Assembly: GCA_020634975.1 (NCBI GenBank)
Contig: JACKAQ010000005.1
Span: forward strand, 1-64,000
Direction: 5' to 3'
Length of the DNA stretch: 64,000 bases
Source of the DNA: JACKAQ01 sp020634975 [NCBI: Calditrichia bacterium]
GTDB lineage: Bacteria > Calditrichota > Calditrichia > RBG-13-44-9
Part shown: positions 17,487 to 27,484 of the stretch, piece by piece
How the letters are laid out: the number at the start of each line of letters is the position of its first letter
Position numbering within the stretch: the stretch's first letter is position 1
The notes under the pieces: model-generated
What the model saw: the letters and a program-made list of their open reading frames with translations, nothing else
What the model was told of the DNA's origin: nothing
The model's database searches: none
Program-made: the position numbers and the translations under genes

Positions 17487-18743
17487 ATGAAACTAATCTT
17501 GTTTGAAGACCTCGGCTATCGCGATCTGTTACCGCTAACTTATTTTCGTCCGGTATGGGATCTGAGATGCGGCGCTTTAACGCTTGCTGAAAAAACTGCC
17601 TTTCTTTCAAAATCTCCGCTGTATGGACTATCCAGAACATATTTAATGAAATCCTTTCAAAAAAATGTCAGTGCATTTGACACAATCGGTGATGATGAAA
17701 CGGCGCTTTTTCTAAACGGGCGTTGGTTGCCGGATGCCGGATCGATTCAAAAAATAGAACAGTTATCTTCAGGGCAAACAATTGTTTATGAAGATTCAGC
17801 ATTGGCGTTTTGTGCCACCATTGGCGAAGCAAAAAAAGTGCTTTCAGATGATGGAACGGTTGATGTTGCCCGATTGGCGGAGCGTTTTCAACCGCTATCG
17901 CATGAAACAATCATGTCTGGCAAGCCAATGCTTTTTCGCTATCCCTGGGATTTAATTCGTTTGAACGCAGAGCAAATCACGTTGGATGCAAAAAATTATG
18001 CACAACTGGGAACGGTTGAAGGAACGCTGCGTGCCGGTGTCCACATTTTGGCGCCAGAAAATGTAGCGATCGCCAAAGGTGCAACAATCCAGCCGGGCGT
18101 TGTGATCAACGCGGAAAATGGTCCGGTCTGGATTGACGAAGGTGCAACCATTATGGCAAATAGTGTTCTGGTTGGGCCGCTGTATATCGGGAAAAAATCG
18201 ACGATAAAAATCGCGGCAAAAATTTATGAAAATACCAGCATCGGACCCGTATGCAAGGTTGGCGGCGAGGTTGAAGGTTGCATCATTCACGGCTATTCCA
18301 ACAAACAACATGACGGTTTTTTGGGTCACGCCTACCTTGCCGAATGGGTGAATTTGGGTGCGGACACCAATAATTCGGATTTGAAAAACAATTACGGGTC
18401 GGTCACGGTAAATATCAACGGACATCCGGTGAATACCGGCGAACGGTTTGTGGGATTGATTATGGGCGATCATTCCAAATGCGCGATCAACACAATGTTC
18501 AACACCGGAACAGTGGTTGGTGCCTGCTGCAATATTTTTGGCGCGGGCATGCCGCCAAAATTTGTGCCGTCATTTTCGTGGGGCGGTGCGGAAGAATTGG
18601 TCGCTTATAAATTTGAAAAAGCGATGGCTGTCGCTAAAATTGTGATGGAACGACGAAATGTAAATTTTACGGCTGAAACTGCATCCGTTTTTGAAACGGT
18701 GCAACATTTGGCAAAAGAAATAGAATCAGGGACACTACTTTGA
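17487..18743 (+). CDS. GlmU-like putative sugar nucleotidyltransferase
   Basis: A protein of 418 residues. The N-terminus (LILFEDLGYRDLLPLTYFRP) matches the putative sugar nucleotidyltransferase/GlmU-like N-terminal domain. The second half (about 180-370) is a left-handed beta-helix of hexapeptide repeats (for example ENVAIAKGATIQPGVVINAE), as in acyl- and acetyltransferases. Related proteins are annotated as UDP-GlcNAc pyrophosphorylase-like, but the canonical GlmU nucleotide motif LAAGxGTRM is not seen, so activity is uncertain. I start at ATG 17487 after GGGAG; a longer frame from 17454 would begin at the terminator. The stop overlaps the start of the LD-carboxypeptidase gene, linking both to envelope building. 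Confidence 0.78.
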   Translation: MKLILFEDLGYRDLLPLTYFRPVWDLRCGALTLAEKTAFLSKSPLYGLSRTYLMKSFQKNVSAFDTIGDDETALFLNGRWLPDAGSIQKIEQLSSGQTIVYEDSALAFCATIGEAKKVLSDDGTVDVARLAERFQPLSHETIMSGKPMLFRYPWDLIRLNAEQITLDAKNYAQLGTVEGTLRAGVHILAPENVAIAKGATIQPGVVINAENGPVWIDEGATIMANSVLVGPLYIGKKSTIKIAAKIYENTSIGPVCKVGGEVEGCIIHGYSNKQHDGFLGHAYLAEWVNLGADTNNSDLKNNYGSVTVNINGHPVNTGERFVGLIMGDHSKCAINTMFNTGTVVGACCNIFGAGMPPKFVPSFSWGGAEELVAYKFEKAMAVAKIVMERRNVNFTAETASVFETVQHLAKEIESGTLL

Positions 18744-19657
18744 GCTGGAAAATTTCGCCCGTAAAAAGCGGGCAAACAATTGGTTTGTGGACGCCGGCAT
18801 CTTCCGTGAAGCCGGAGCAGGTGCAAAACGGATTGGCGCAACTCAAAGCGCGTGGTTTTAATTATCGATTGGGTGCGCATGCATTTTCCCACAATGGTAT
18901 TACGGCGGCTTCGCCGGCGGCGCGGCTGAGTGATTTGCACGGTTTTTTGCGCGATCCGCAAATTTCAGCAATTTGGGCATTGCGCGGCGGTTACGGCACT
19001 GCGCAAATGCTCAACCAGATCGATTACGATTTGCTCCAAAAACATCCCAAATTATTGATCGGTTTCAGCGATGTAACGGCACTGGAGTGGGGCATTTTCG
19101 CCCAAACCGGAATACCAACGTTCAGTGGATTGACAATAACGACGCAGTTTTCTGATGAAAATCCATATCTGGATACGGCGTTGCGAATGCTCTCCGGTGA
19201 GAAAAACGCAATCGACGAATCTGATTTACCCCAAGGCACGCCGGTTATTCACCGCAAAGGCAGCGCGGAAGGGTTGCTGATCGGCGGTACGCTGTCGATG
19301 ATCTGCTCGTTATACGGCACGCCATATTTCCCGGAATCGGAAAATCTGATTTTGTTTATCGAAGACGTTGACGAACCGCTGTATCGCATCGACCGGCTGC
19401 TCTGGCAACTGCATCTCGGCGGATTTTGGGAGCGGGTTTCTGCCGTTATTTTGGGAAAATTTGTTCTCGGCGAACAATTTCTGGAAGTATTTGATCAGCT
19501 CGAACCCATGCTGCCCGACGGAATTCCGGTTGTCAGCGGTTTCCCGTACGGACATTTTACACCCTGTTTACCGCTGCCGGTTGGTGTTCCGGCAAGCTTC
19601 GATGCATCACCTTTCCGGCTGGAATGGCAGCCGTTTTTGCAATCGGTTATTGCCTGA
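18740..19657 (+). CDS. ldcA: LD-carboxypeptidase, S66 family
   Basis: A protein of 305 residues. The Ser nucleophile is in LIGFSDVTAL, the catalytic Glu in LFIEDVDEPLYRIDR and the His in GHFTPCLPLP, the triad of the S66 family. In E. coli LdcA trims the terminal D-Ala from tetrapeptides during peptidoglycan recycling; the related MccF cleaves microcin. Start TTG (18740) sits inside the upstream stop (TTGA), so translation is coupled to the GlmU-like gene. No signal peptide is seen, consistent with a cytosolic recycling enzyme. Confidence 0.9.
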   Translation: MSWKISPVKSGQTIGLWTPASSVKPEQVQNGLAQLKARGFNYRLGAHAFSHNGITAASPAARLSDLHGFLRDPQISAIWALRGGYGTAQMLNQIDYDLLQKHPKLLIGFSDVTALEWGIFAQTGIPTFSGLTITTQFSDENPYLDTALRMLSGEKNAIDESDLPQGTPVIHRKGSAEGLLIGGTLSMICSLYGTPYFPESENLILFIEDVDEPLYRIDRLLWQLHLGGFWERVSAVILGKFVLGEQFLEVFDQLEPMLPDGIPVVSGFPYGHFTPCLPLPVGVPASFDASPFRLEWQPFLQSVIA

Positions 19658-19730
19658 TCAGGAAGCGTTTTGGTGATTGACAAAATTGCAGTTATGCCTT
19701 ATATTTATTACCTGATTTGGAGAAGTTAAA

Positions 19731-20357
19731 TTGATCAAAATAGCCGTTTTTGCTTCCGGACGAGGCAGTAATTTTCAAACAATTCATCGCAAAACCAGGG
19801 ATGGTTACATCTCCGCAGAAATCGTTACGCTCATATCAGATTCAGAACAGGCAGGGGCACTCAGTTTCGCCCGGGAAAACCACATTTCGACCCACGTCGT
19901 CCGACCCAAAGATTTCCAGAATTCAACCGATTTCGGATCGAAACTGCTGGATATTCTCAATTCCCATCAAACAGATTTGGTCGTTTTGGCAGGGTATCTC
20001 CGGAAAATTCCCGAAAATGTGGTAACCGCATTTGAAAATCGCATCCTGAACATTCATCCGGCATTGCTACCCGCGTTTGGCGGAAAAGGCATGTATGGCA
20101 TGCGGGTTCACGAAGCGGTGTTTCGCTCCGGCGTGCATTTTTCCGGTGTTACGGTTCATCTGGTGAATAACGAATACGATGCCGGACCGATTGTCCTGCA
20201 ACGCGCGGTGAATATTGCAGATTGCGATTCGCCGGCGGCGATTGCCGAACGGGTGCTTGCGGAGGAACACATTGCATTTCCGGATGCGCTGAAACGGTTG
20301 ATTGACAACGAATACACTGTCGATGGACAGCGCGTAATTCTCAAAGGGGCAAAATAA
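19731..20357 (+). CDS. purN: Phosphoribosylglycinamide formyltransferase
   Basis: A protein of 208 residues, close to E. coli PurN (212). It formylates GAR using 10-formyltetrahydrofolate in purine synthesis. The phosphate loop is FASGRGSNFQ; the catalytic Asn and His are in NIHPALLPAF and the Asp in EYDAGPIVLQ. TTG is used as start after GGAGAAG. The stop shares a base with the purH ATG (TAATG), so the two steps of the pathway are coupled. Other pur genes are not nearby. Confidence 0.95.
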   Translation: MIKIAVFASGRGSNFQTIHRKTRDGYISAEIVTLISDSEQAGALSFARENHISTHVVRPKDFQNSTDFGSKLLDILNSHQTDLVVLAGYLRKIPENVVTAFENRILNIHPALLPAFGGKGMYGMRVHEAVFRSGVHFSGVTVHLVNNEYDAGPIVLQRAVNIADCDSPAAIAERVLAEEHIAFPDALKRLIDNEYTVDGQRVILKGAK

Positions 20358-21916
20358 TGATTCGCGTTAAACGCGCACTGATCAGTTGCTGGGACAAAAC
20401 CGGATTGGCGGAGTTCGCCGGTGAACTGCACAAACATGGCGTCGAAATAATTTCCAGCGGCGGAACAGCCGCTTTTTTGGAGAAAAACAACATTCCGGTA
20501 ACCGAAGTTGCAACGGTCACCGGTTATCCCGAAGTGCTCGGCGGACGGGTGAAAACCTTGCACCCGATGATCCACTCACCGATTTTGGCGAAACGAACAC
20601 CGGATCATCTCGCTGATTTGCAAAAACTGAACGCCGAACCGATTGATCTGGTGGTGGTGAACCTCTATCCTTTCGTGAAAGAAGCAGTCGAAAAACAACT
20701 TCCGGTGGATGAAGCGATTGAATACATCGATATCGGCGGGCCGACGTTGTTGCGCGGCGCCGCGAAAAATTGCAAATATGTTGTTGCGCTTAACGATGCA
20801 TCGCAATACGCCCCGTTTCTGAATATTTTTAGCGAAAATAAAGGCGAAATTCCCGAAGCCTGGTCGCAGCAACGCGCCCGGGAAATTTTCTTTTACACCT
20901 CGTGGTATGACAGCCAGATCACCGCATTTTTGGCAAAAGCCAATGGCGAAGATGAATTGTTGCCGGAATACAACACGTTGTTTTTACAGAAATTACAGCC
21001 ACTTCGCTACGGCGAAAACCCTCACCAGTCGGCTGCGGTTTATAGCACGTTCGGGGAAAAACCGTCTGGTTTGGCAGCCGCAGAAGTGCTCTGGGGCAAA
21101 CCGCTTTCGTTCAACAATTATGCAGATATTCACGCTGCGTACGCGCTTGCGCTGGATTTACCGGACATCGCCTGCGCGATCATCAAGCATACCAATCCTG
21201 CCGGCGCGGCCAGCAGCACCGATAATCTGGCAGATGCCTTCCAACGTGCGCTGCAGGGTGATCCGGTTTCGGCATTCGGTGGTATTGTGGCGTGCAACCG
21301 GAAAATCGATGTGGAAACGGCGGAACATATCTCCAAAATATTCTTTGAGTGCATTATTGCACCGGATTTTGATGCTGACGCGCAAAATTTATTACAGAAA
21401 AAGAAAAACTTACGATTATTGAAAATGGATCCGCAAATTTTTGCTGCGGATAACCGTGAAATTAAATATTTGAATCATACACTGCTCGTTCAGCAGGCTG
21501 ATTTTCCGGTGGAAAATCCCCGGGAATGGCAAGTGGTAACGGAAAAGAAACCAACGGACACGGAATTGCGAGCGCTGGAATTTGCCTGGAAAATTTGCAA
21601 ACATGTGAAATCCAACGCGATTGTTCTCACGAAAGACCGGGAAATTTACGGCGTTGGCGCCGGACAAATGTCGCGCATCGATTCCACCCGGATCGCCCGC
21701 GAAAAAGCGCTGGCTGCCAATCGCACGCTGCAAGGCGTTGTGCTGGCATCGGATGCATTTTTCCCGTTCCGTGATGGCGTTGATGAAGCCGTGAAAGCCG
21801 GCGTAACCGCGATTGTCCAACCCGGCGGCTCTATCCGCGATGAAGAAGTTATTCAAGCTGCAAACGAACACGGTATTAGTATGGTTTTTACCGGAATCCG
21901 ACACTTTAAGCATTAA
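20357..21916 (+). CDS. purH: AICAR transformylase / IMP cyclohydrolase
   Basis: A bifunctional enzyme of 519 residues for the last two steps to IMP. The N-terminal cyclohydrolase part (MGS-like) contains [20 protein letters not shown] and [12 protein letters not shown]. The C-terminal transformylase part contains [42 protein letters not shown] and the terminal [13 protein letters not shown]. All expected motifs are present. It starts with a one-base overlap with purN and ends 16 bases before mreB. Confidence 0.96.
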   Translation: MIRVKRALISCWDKTGLAEFAGELHKHGVEIISSGGTAAFLEKNNIPVTEVATVTGYPEVLGGRVKTLHPMIHSPILAKRTPDHLADLQKLNAEPIDLVVVNLYPFVKEAVEKQLPVDEAIEYIDIGGPTLLRGAAKNCKYVVALNDASQYAPFLNIFSENKGEIPEAWSQQRAREIFFYTSWYDSQITAFLAKANGEDELLPEYNTLFLQKLQPLRYGENPHQSAAVYSTFGEKPSGLAAAEVLWGKPLSFNNYADIHAAYALALDLPDIACAIIKHTNPAGAASSTDNLADAFQRALQGDPVSAFGGIVACNRKIDVETAEHISKIFFECIIAPDFDADAQNLLQKKKNLRLLKMDPQIFAADNREIKYLNHTLLVQQADFPVENPREWQVVTEKKPTDTELRALEFAWKICKHVKSNAIVLTKDREIYGVGAGQMSRIDSTRIAREKALAANRTLQGVVLASDAFFPFRDGVDEAVKAGVTAIVQPGGSIRDEEVIQAANEHGISMVFTGIRHFKH

Positions 21917-21932
21917 GCAACTGAGGTACCGA

Positions 21933-22961
21933 ATGGGATTTTTTGATTTTCTATCGAACGATATTGGCATCGATTTGGGCACAGCCAATACGCTTATTTA
22001 TGTAAAAGGCAAAGGTATTGTTGTAAACGAACCTTCGATTGTTGCGTTTGAAGAACATACCAACAAAATTGTGGCAGTGGGGAAGGAAGCCCGGGAAATG
22101 CTCGGCCGCACCCACCGCGATATTATTACGATTCGTCCGTTGAAAGACGGCGTGATTGCGGATTTTGAAGCGACCGAAGCGATGATCCGCGAGTTTATCA
22201 AAAAGGCAAAAGTGAACCGCATAAGTATTGGAAAAATAGTGGTTTGCGTGCCATCTGGCGTTACCGAAGTTGAGAAACGTGCGGTGCGCGACAGCGCCGA
22301 ACGTGCCGGTGCAAAAGAGGTTTATCTGGTTGCGGAAGCAATGGCATCGGCTATCGGCATCGGGCTGGAAATTGACAAGCCGATCGGTAGCATGATCGTC
22401 GATATCGGCGGCGGCACCTCGGAAATCGCGGTGATTTCGCTGAGCGGCATCGTGCAGCACACTTCCATCCGCGTTGGCGGCGATGAAATGAATGAGGCGA
22501 TTGTCCAATATTTCAAGAAAAATTATAACTTGCTGATCGGTGAAAAAACCGCTGAAAATCTGAAATGCGAAGTCGGTTCAGCGCTGCCACTCGAAGAGGA
22601 AATCACCACTTCCGTGAAAGGGCGCGACCTGGTGGATGGCATCCCGAAAACCGTGGAGGTGAATTCCGTAGAAATCCGCGAGGCACTCAACGAGCCGATA
22701 CACACAATTGTCGATACCATCAAAATAACGCTGGAACGCGTGCCGCCGGAACTGGCGTCGGATATTCTCGATCGCGGCATTATTCTCTCCGGTGGCGGTG
22801 CGCTGCTCCGCCGGCTGGATGACCGCGTGATGCAGGAAACCCGCCTGCCTGTAAACGTGGCGGAAGATTCCCTCAGTTGTGTTGTTCGCGGATGCGGAAC
22901 AATTTTGGAAGATTACAATCGTTTCCAAACCGTATTGCTAAAAAGTAATCGCCGAATGTAA
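21933..22961 (+). CDS. mreB: Rod-shape determining protein MreB
   Basis: An actin-like ATPase of 342 residues. Phosphate and adenosine motifs include NDIGIDLGTANTLIYVKGKG, VVCVPSGVTEVEKRAV, MIVDIGGGTSEIAVISL and ILSGGGALLRRLDDR. MreB filaments guide the elongation machinery along the inner membrane. ATG 21933 follows TGAGG; the frame is open further upstream inside purH, but that part is out of family. First gene of the mreB-mreC-mreD-mrdA-rodA-lgt cluster. Confidence 0.97.
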   Translation: MGFFDFLSNDIGIDLGTANTLIYVKGKGIVVNEPSIVAFEEHTNKIVAVGKEAREMLGRTHRDIITIRPLKDGVIADFEATEAMIREFIKKAKVNRISIGKIVVCVPSGVTEVEKRAVRDSAERAGAKEVYLVAEAMASAIGIGLEIDKPIGSMIVDIGGGTSEIAVISLSGIVQHTSIRVGGDEMNEAIVQYFKKNYNLLIGEKTAENLKCEVGSALPLEEEITTSVKGRDLVDGIPKTVEVNSVEIREALNEPIHTIVDTIKITLERVPPELASDILDRGIILSGGGALLRRLDDRVMQETRLPVNVAEDSLSCVVRGCGTILEDYNRFQTVLLKSNRRM

Positions 22962-23086
22962 AATGAATGGTGCAATTATTCGCCGGTAAATGACTTCAAA
23001 ACCCGAGTGGTATTGCGGACATTTACCGGTTTGATTTAACTGACATCCAATAAATTTACTCATATTGTAAATCAGAAGTTACCGGG

Positions 23087-23896
23087 ATGAAGTTTTCTCG
23101 TTTAATATTTTTCCCAAATAAATCATTGTTTTTTCTCATTTTATACATCGTTCTATCTGCGATTATGATGAATTTTAGCGAGCCTGCAGCGTTGAGCGGA
23201 ATCCGTTGGGTATTGTTGCAAGTCAGCGAGAAAACCAACGCGGTTGTCAGCTATTTTTCATTGCAAAGCGATCTCGAAGTGCAAAATGAATACCTCACAA
23301 AAGAGAATTTTGAGCTGCGGGTGCGGGATCAGCAACTTCGGGAAATGGTGTTGGAAAATGCCCGGCTGAAACGAATGTTAGGTTTTCGCGAAAGCGAACC
23401 CGGTGAATATGTTGCGGCGCAGGTTATCGCCAGCGGTCCGGAAAAAAATATCGGATCTGTTGTGATCGATGTTGGCGAAGATGACAGCGTAGCCGTGAAT
23501 ATGGCAGTTGTTAACGCGAACGGATTAGTGGGAAAAATATTCGAAGTTACATCATCACAGGCACTGGTGCAATTGTTGAAAGATCGCAACGCTTTTGTCA
23601 GCGCACGTTTGCAGGGCAGCCGGGAAATCGGCACAATCGCATGGACGGGCAGCGGCATCCAACTGGAAATGCAGCATATCCTCAAAAATATTCCGGTTGA
23701 AGAAGGCGAAATGGTGCTCACTTCCGGGATGGGCGGTGTGTATCCGGTTGGCATTCAGATCGGAATTGTGGTTAGCGTAAAAGACGATGAACGGGGTATG
23801 TTCCGGAAAATTTTAGTGCAGCCGAGCGTTAATTTCAACGCATTAGAAGAAGTATTTGTGGTGCGCAAAAAACAGGTGGAGACAGAAACGGATTGA
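23087..23896 (+). CDS. mreC: Rod-shape determining protein MreC
   Basis: A protein of 269 residues with one N-terminal membrane helix (about 11-30), a coiled coil (about 60-100) and a beta-rich periplasmic domain. Family motifs include AQVIASGPEKNIGSVVIDVG, VVNANGLVGKIFEV and GMGGVYPVGIQIGIVV. MreC forms periplasmic filaments that link MreB to PBP2. RBS: ACCGGGATGAAG precedes and includes ATG. The stop overlaps the TTG start of mreD. Confidence 0.92.
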   Translation: MKFSRLIFFPNKSLFFLILYIVLSAIMMNFSEPAALSGIRWVLLQVSEKTNAVVSYFSLQSDLEVQNEYLTKENFELRVRDQQLREMVLENARLKRMLGFRESEPGEYVAAQVIASGPEKNIGSVVIDVGEDDSVAVNMAVVNANGLVGKIFEVTSSQALVQLLKDRNAFVSARLQGSREIGTIAWTGSGIQLEMQHILKNIPVEEGEMVLTSGMGGVYPVGIQIGIVVSVKDDERGMFRKILVQPSVNFNALEEVFVVRKKQVETETD

Positions 23897-24372
23897 TCCA
23901 ATTTTATACACGGTACATTTTCGCATTCCTGGTTGCATTGATGATGCAGGCTGTTGTCAGTAACGCGATACAAATTTTTGGCTGGAAACCGGATCTCGTG
24001 TTGATCATCCTGGTGATGTTTTCGCTCCAGCACGGCAAAATTGCCGGCAGCACCGCAGGTTTTTTTGCCGGAACCCTGAGTGATCTGATGAGTTGGAATT
24101 TGTTAGGGGTTGGCGCACTCAGTAAATCCGTGACCGGTTATACCGCTGCGGCTGTTGGAAAAATGATGCAGGAACGCAACCGCTTTTTGCTCACACTCTT
24201 CGTGAGTGGCTTAATCCACGATATTATTTTTAACTACATTAACACCCTCGGCAAAGAAATTCATTGGTGGGCATTACTCATTTTGCAAATTATCCCGAAC
24301 CTGCTTTACACTGCCATTGTGGGTGTTGTCATTTATTATTTTTTAGATCGATGGCTATCTGGCTATGAATAA
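23893..24372 (+). CDS. mreD: Rod-shape determining protein MreD
   Basis: A small membrane protein of 159 residues with about five hydrophobic helices; GWKPDLVLIILVMFSLQHGK and the segment AGFFAGTLSDLMS are typical of MreD. It is part of the MreCD complex that activates PBP2-RodA. TTG start overlaps the mreC stop as TTGA. It overlaps the next gene by eight bases, so mreC, mreD and mrdA are translationally linked. Confidence 0.88.
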   Translation: MIQFYTRYIFAFLVALMMQAVVSNAIQIFGWKPDLVLIILVMFSLQHGKIAGSTAGFFAGTLSDLMSWNLLGVGALSKSVTGYTAAAVGKMMQERNRFLLTLFVSGLIHDIIFNYINTLGKEIHWWALLILQIIPNLLYTAIVGVVIYYFLDRWLSGYE

Positions 24373-26245
24373 TCTGAATTTTAGATCCGGTAACCGGCGA
24401 CGCATGACATTTTATGTCATGATAATTGCCGCTATGCTGATCCTGACTGTGCGATTTTATAATCTGCAGGTGCTGGATGAGGATATCTACCGTCAAAAAT
24501 CAGAAGCGAACAGCGTAAAAAAAGAAACACAAATTCCCATTCGCGGATTGATTTACGACCGCGATGGCCGCCTGATTACCGATAATCGCCCGGCGTTTTC
24601 GATTTACGTTGTTCCGGCGATGATCAATAAAAATGAATCTGCGCTCGATCTTCTCGCCTCATTGCTCGATTTGGATCCCGTAAAAATTAAACGTAATTTT
24701 TTTACATCGCGTCGATTTCAACCGGTGAAAATTGCCCGTTATGTATCGCAACAAACGTTGGCAACTATTCAGGCAAACAAACTCTCTTTGCCGGGAGTTG
24801 AATGGCGGGTGGAACCCAAACGCAATTATAACTACAACCGCAGTTTTGCACATGTTTTGGGCACGCTTGGCGAAATTACCGAATCCGAGTTAGAAGCCAT
24901 GGATCAGTATGAACCTGGCGATCTGATCGGAAAAAAAGGGTTGGAACGCTTTTTTGATAACCAATTGCGCGGTCAGAAAGGTTTTCGGTTTGTGCAGGTA
25001 GATGCGCTCGGACGAACCGTAAGCGAACTGGAAACGGACGAAAGCCGCCCGCCATATCCGGGAAAAGATTTATACTTGACCATCGATGCCCGGTTACAAT
25101 TGTTTGCCGATTCGTTATTTGGCGAATACAACGGAGCGTTAGTCGCCATTAATGTCCGCAATGGCGAAATTTTGACGCTGGTTTCGAAACCGGATTACGA
25201 TTTGAACTGGTTCACTGAATCCGTAGATCCTGATATTTGGAAAGATCTCACCTCAAATCCCCGAAATCCATTGTATGACCGGGTTACTCAGGCAACTTAT
25301 CCGCCGGGATCAACATACAAAATGGTTGCGGCAATTGCCGCACTGAACGAGGGAATTGTTAGTCCGCAATGGTCGGTTTTTTGCCCCGGATATTATCGGA
25401 TTGGTCGCCGGGTGGTGCGCTGTTGGAATGCTGCCGGTCATGGTGAACAAAACCTGGTATCCGCAATAAAAAATTCCTGCAATGTTTATTTTTATCAATT
25501 GGGTTTAAAAATCGGTATCGACCAGTGGACAAAATACAGCCGGATGTTTCATTTCGGCGAAAAAACAGGTGTCGAACTGCGGGGTGAAAAAGATGGTTTA
25601 GTGCCCAGCAAGGCTTATTACGAACGCCGCTATGGCAAAGGCGGCGCAACTGCAGGGATGATGGCAAATATTGCCATTGGGCAGGGGGAGTTACTTACAA
25701 CCCCTTTGCAAATGGCTCAGTTTGCGATGATTTTAGCCAACAGCGGCAAATATTATCAACTCCATTTATTCAAAGAAATGGTAGATAAATTATCCGGTGA
25801 TAAAGAACGCCCGAAAATTATTGAAGGAAAAATTAACGACATCAAACCGGAAGTTTTTGAAACGGTTCGCGAAGGAATGCGACAAGTGGTTGCTGGCGGA
25901 ACCGGTTGGCGTGCCAGCGTTTGGCGAATGACCGGTGCAGGCAAAACCGGAACAGCGCAAAATCCGCATGGAAAATCGCATGCCTGGTTTATCGGATTTG
26001 CACCATTTGAGGACCCGGAAATTGCCGTCGCCGTTATTTTGGAAAATGGTGGTTCTGGCAGCGGGATGGCAGCGCCGGTTATCGGGGAATATTTGCGACG
26101 ATATTTTTATTATCAGGGCAAATTCAGTTACGAAGAAGAAAAATCGTTTCTTGTAAAATTATGGGCTGAGCAGCGCAAAAAAGCACAGCTCGATAGTTTG
26201 GTAAACCGCCCAATTCCGGAATTAGACGTTCGTCCCATCGACTAA
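24365..26245 (+). CDS. mrdA: Penicillin-binding protein 2
   Basis: A peptidoglycan transpeptidase of 626 residues. The N-terminal membrane helix is at about 15-35, a pedestal domain with IPIRGLIYDRDGRLITDNRP follows, then the transpeptidase. The active-site motifs are SxxK (PPGSTYKMVAA), SxN (KNSCNVYFYQ) and KTG (GAGKTGTAQNP). It crosslinks glycan strands made by RodA during elongation. Overlap with mreD and a 13-base gap to rodA place it in the same operon. Confidence 0.95.
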   Translation: MNNLNFRSGNRRRMTFYVMIIAAMLILTVRFYNLQVLDEDIYRQKSEANSVKKETQIPIRGLIYDRDGRLITDNRPAFSIYVVPAMINKNESALDLLASLLDLDPVKIKRNFFTSRRFQPVKIARYVSQQTLATIQANKLSLPGVEWRVEPKRNYNYNRSFAHVLGTLGEITESELEAMDQYEPGDLIGKKGLERFFDNQLRGQKGFRFVQVDALGRTVSELETDESRPPYPGKDLYLTIDARLQLFADSLFGEYNGALVAINVRNGEILTLVSKPDYDLNWFTESVDPDIWKDLTSNPRNPLYDRVTQATYPPGSTYKMVAAIAALNEGIVSPQWSVFCPGYYRIGRRVVRCWNAAGHGEQNLVSAIKNSCNVYFYQLGLKIGIDQWTKYSRMFHFGEKTGVELRGEKDGLVPSKAYYERRYGKGGATAGMMANIAIGQGELLTTPLQMAQFAMILANSGKYYQLHLFKEMVDKLSGDKERPKIIEGKINDIKPEVFETVREGMRQVVAGGTGWRASVWRMTGAGKTGTAQNPHGKSHAWFIGFAPFEDPEIAVAVILENGGSGSGMAAPVIGEYLRRYFYYQGKFSYEEEKSFLVKLWAEQRKKAQLDSLVNRPIPELDVRPID

Positions 26246-26258
26246 AAGAAGTTGCGCT

Positions 26259-27470
26259 ATGTTAAATCAAATCAAAAAGTTAGATATCACAATGCTGCTC
26301 AGCCTTACCGGGCTGTTGGCGATGGGGCTTGCAGCATTGTATTCCACATCGCAATCTTCAGGAATCAATTTTTTTAACAACCAATTGCAGTGGATCTTTT
26401 TGGGAACGATCACAATGCTGACGGTTGCATTTATGCCCAACCGCATCATTTATGATTTTGCATATATCGGTTATGCTATTTCTCTGGTTTTTTTAGTGTT
26501 GATATTTTTCATGGGAACGTCCGGATATGGCGCAACACGATGGCTGCGGATTGCCGGTGTCGGGTTTCAGCCATCGGAATTGGCAAAAATTGCGACGTTA
26601 TTGGCAGTTGCCCGATATTTATCGGACGAACGGTTGGATATCAATCGTTTGAAACCATTTCTGATTGCCAGCTGTATTTTTCTTGTTCCGTTTGTGCTGG
26701 TTGCCAAACAACCGGACTTGGGAACAGCTCTCGTTTTTACGATCATGGTGTTGCCGATTTTTTATTGGGTTGGTTTGGGAACGGAAAAAATTATCCTGCT
26801 CGTTACGCCGGGAATTGTTCTGTTTGCGTCGTTCAATTATTTCACATTTTTGCTGGTGATGATATTTATTTTGGTTTTTATTTTCTATTATCTTCGCCCG
26901 AATGTAATTTTTGGAAGCATTTATTTTATTGTAAATATTGCAGTTGGATTGCTTACGCCACTGTTTTGGAATCAATTAAAAGATTATCAGAAAAAACGGA
27001 TCACCACTTTTTGGAACCCGGAAGCGGACCGGCTGGGCTCCGGTTACCAGATTATTCAATCAAAAGTAGCTATCGGTTCTGGTGGTTTCACCGGCAAAGG
27101 ATTTTTGCAAGGTTCACAAACCCAATTGCGCTATTTACCGGAGCAGCACAACGATTTTATTTTTGCCGTCATCGGCGAAGAATTCGGATTTATCGGTGTG
27201 ATGCTCGGTTTTGCGTTGTTCACAATTTTTCTGATCCGTGTTGTGCAAATTGCCAATGCTTCGCGCAACCGATTTCGTAGTGTGGTTGCCATTGGCATTG
27301 GCGCGATTATCGGGTTTCACACCTTCGTTAACATTGGCATGACGGTCGGTATTTTTCCCGTGACCGGGTTGCCGCTGCCGTTTATCAGCTACGGCGGTAC
27401 TGCTTTGCTCATCAACATGATAATGGTGGGATTGCTCCTCAATTTCTATCGCCACCGCTACGAATACTGA
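26259..27470 (+). CDS. rodA: Peptidoglycan glycosyltransferase RodA
   Basis: A SEDS protein of 403 residues with about ten membrane helices. Typical motifs are GATRWLRIAGVGFQPSELAK, VAKQPDLGTALVF, the extracellular loop FLPE-type segment RYLPEQHNDFIFAVIGEEFG and PVTGLPLPFISYGGTALL. RodA polymerises lipid II into glycan; PBP2 upstream is its partner transpeptidase. The catalytic Asp in WNPEADRLGSGYQIIQS is conserved. Confidence 0.95.
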   Translation: MLNQIKKLDITMLLSLTGLLAMGLAALYSTSQSSGINFFNNQLQWIFLGTITMLTVAFMPNRIIYDFAYIGYAISLVFLVLIFFMGTSGYGATRWLRIAGVGFQPSELAKIATLLAVARYLSDERLDINRLKPFLIASCIFLVPFVLVAKQPDLGTALVFTIMVLPIFYWVGLGTEKIILLVTPGIVLFASFNYFTFLLVMIFILVFIFYYLRPNVIFGSIYFIVNIAVGLLTPLFWNQLKDYQKKRITTFWNPEADRLGSGYQIIQSKVAIGSGGFTGKGFLQGSQTQLRYLPEQHNDFIFAVIGEEFGFIGVMLGFALFTIFLIRVVQIANASRNRFRSVVAIGIGAIIGFHTFVNIGMTVGIFPVTGLPLPFISYGGTALLINMIMVGLLLNFYRHRYEY

Positions 27471-27484
27471 TTCTGGAGAAACCT

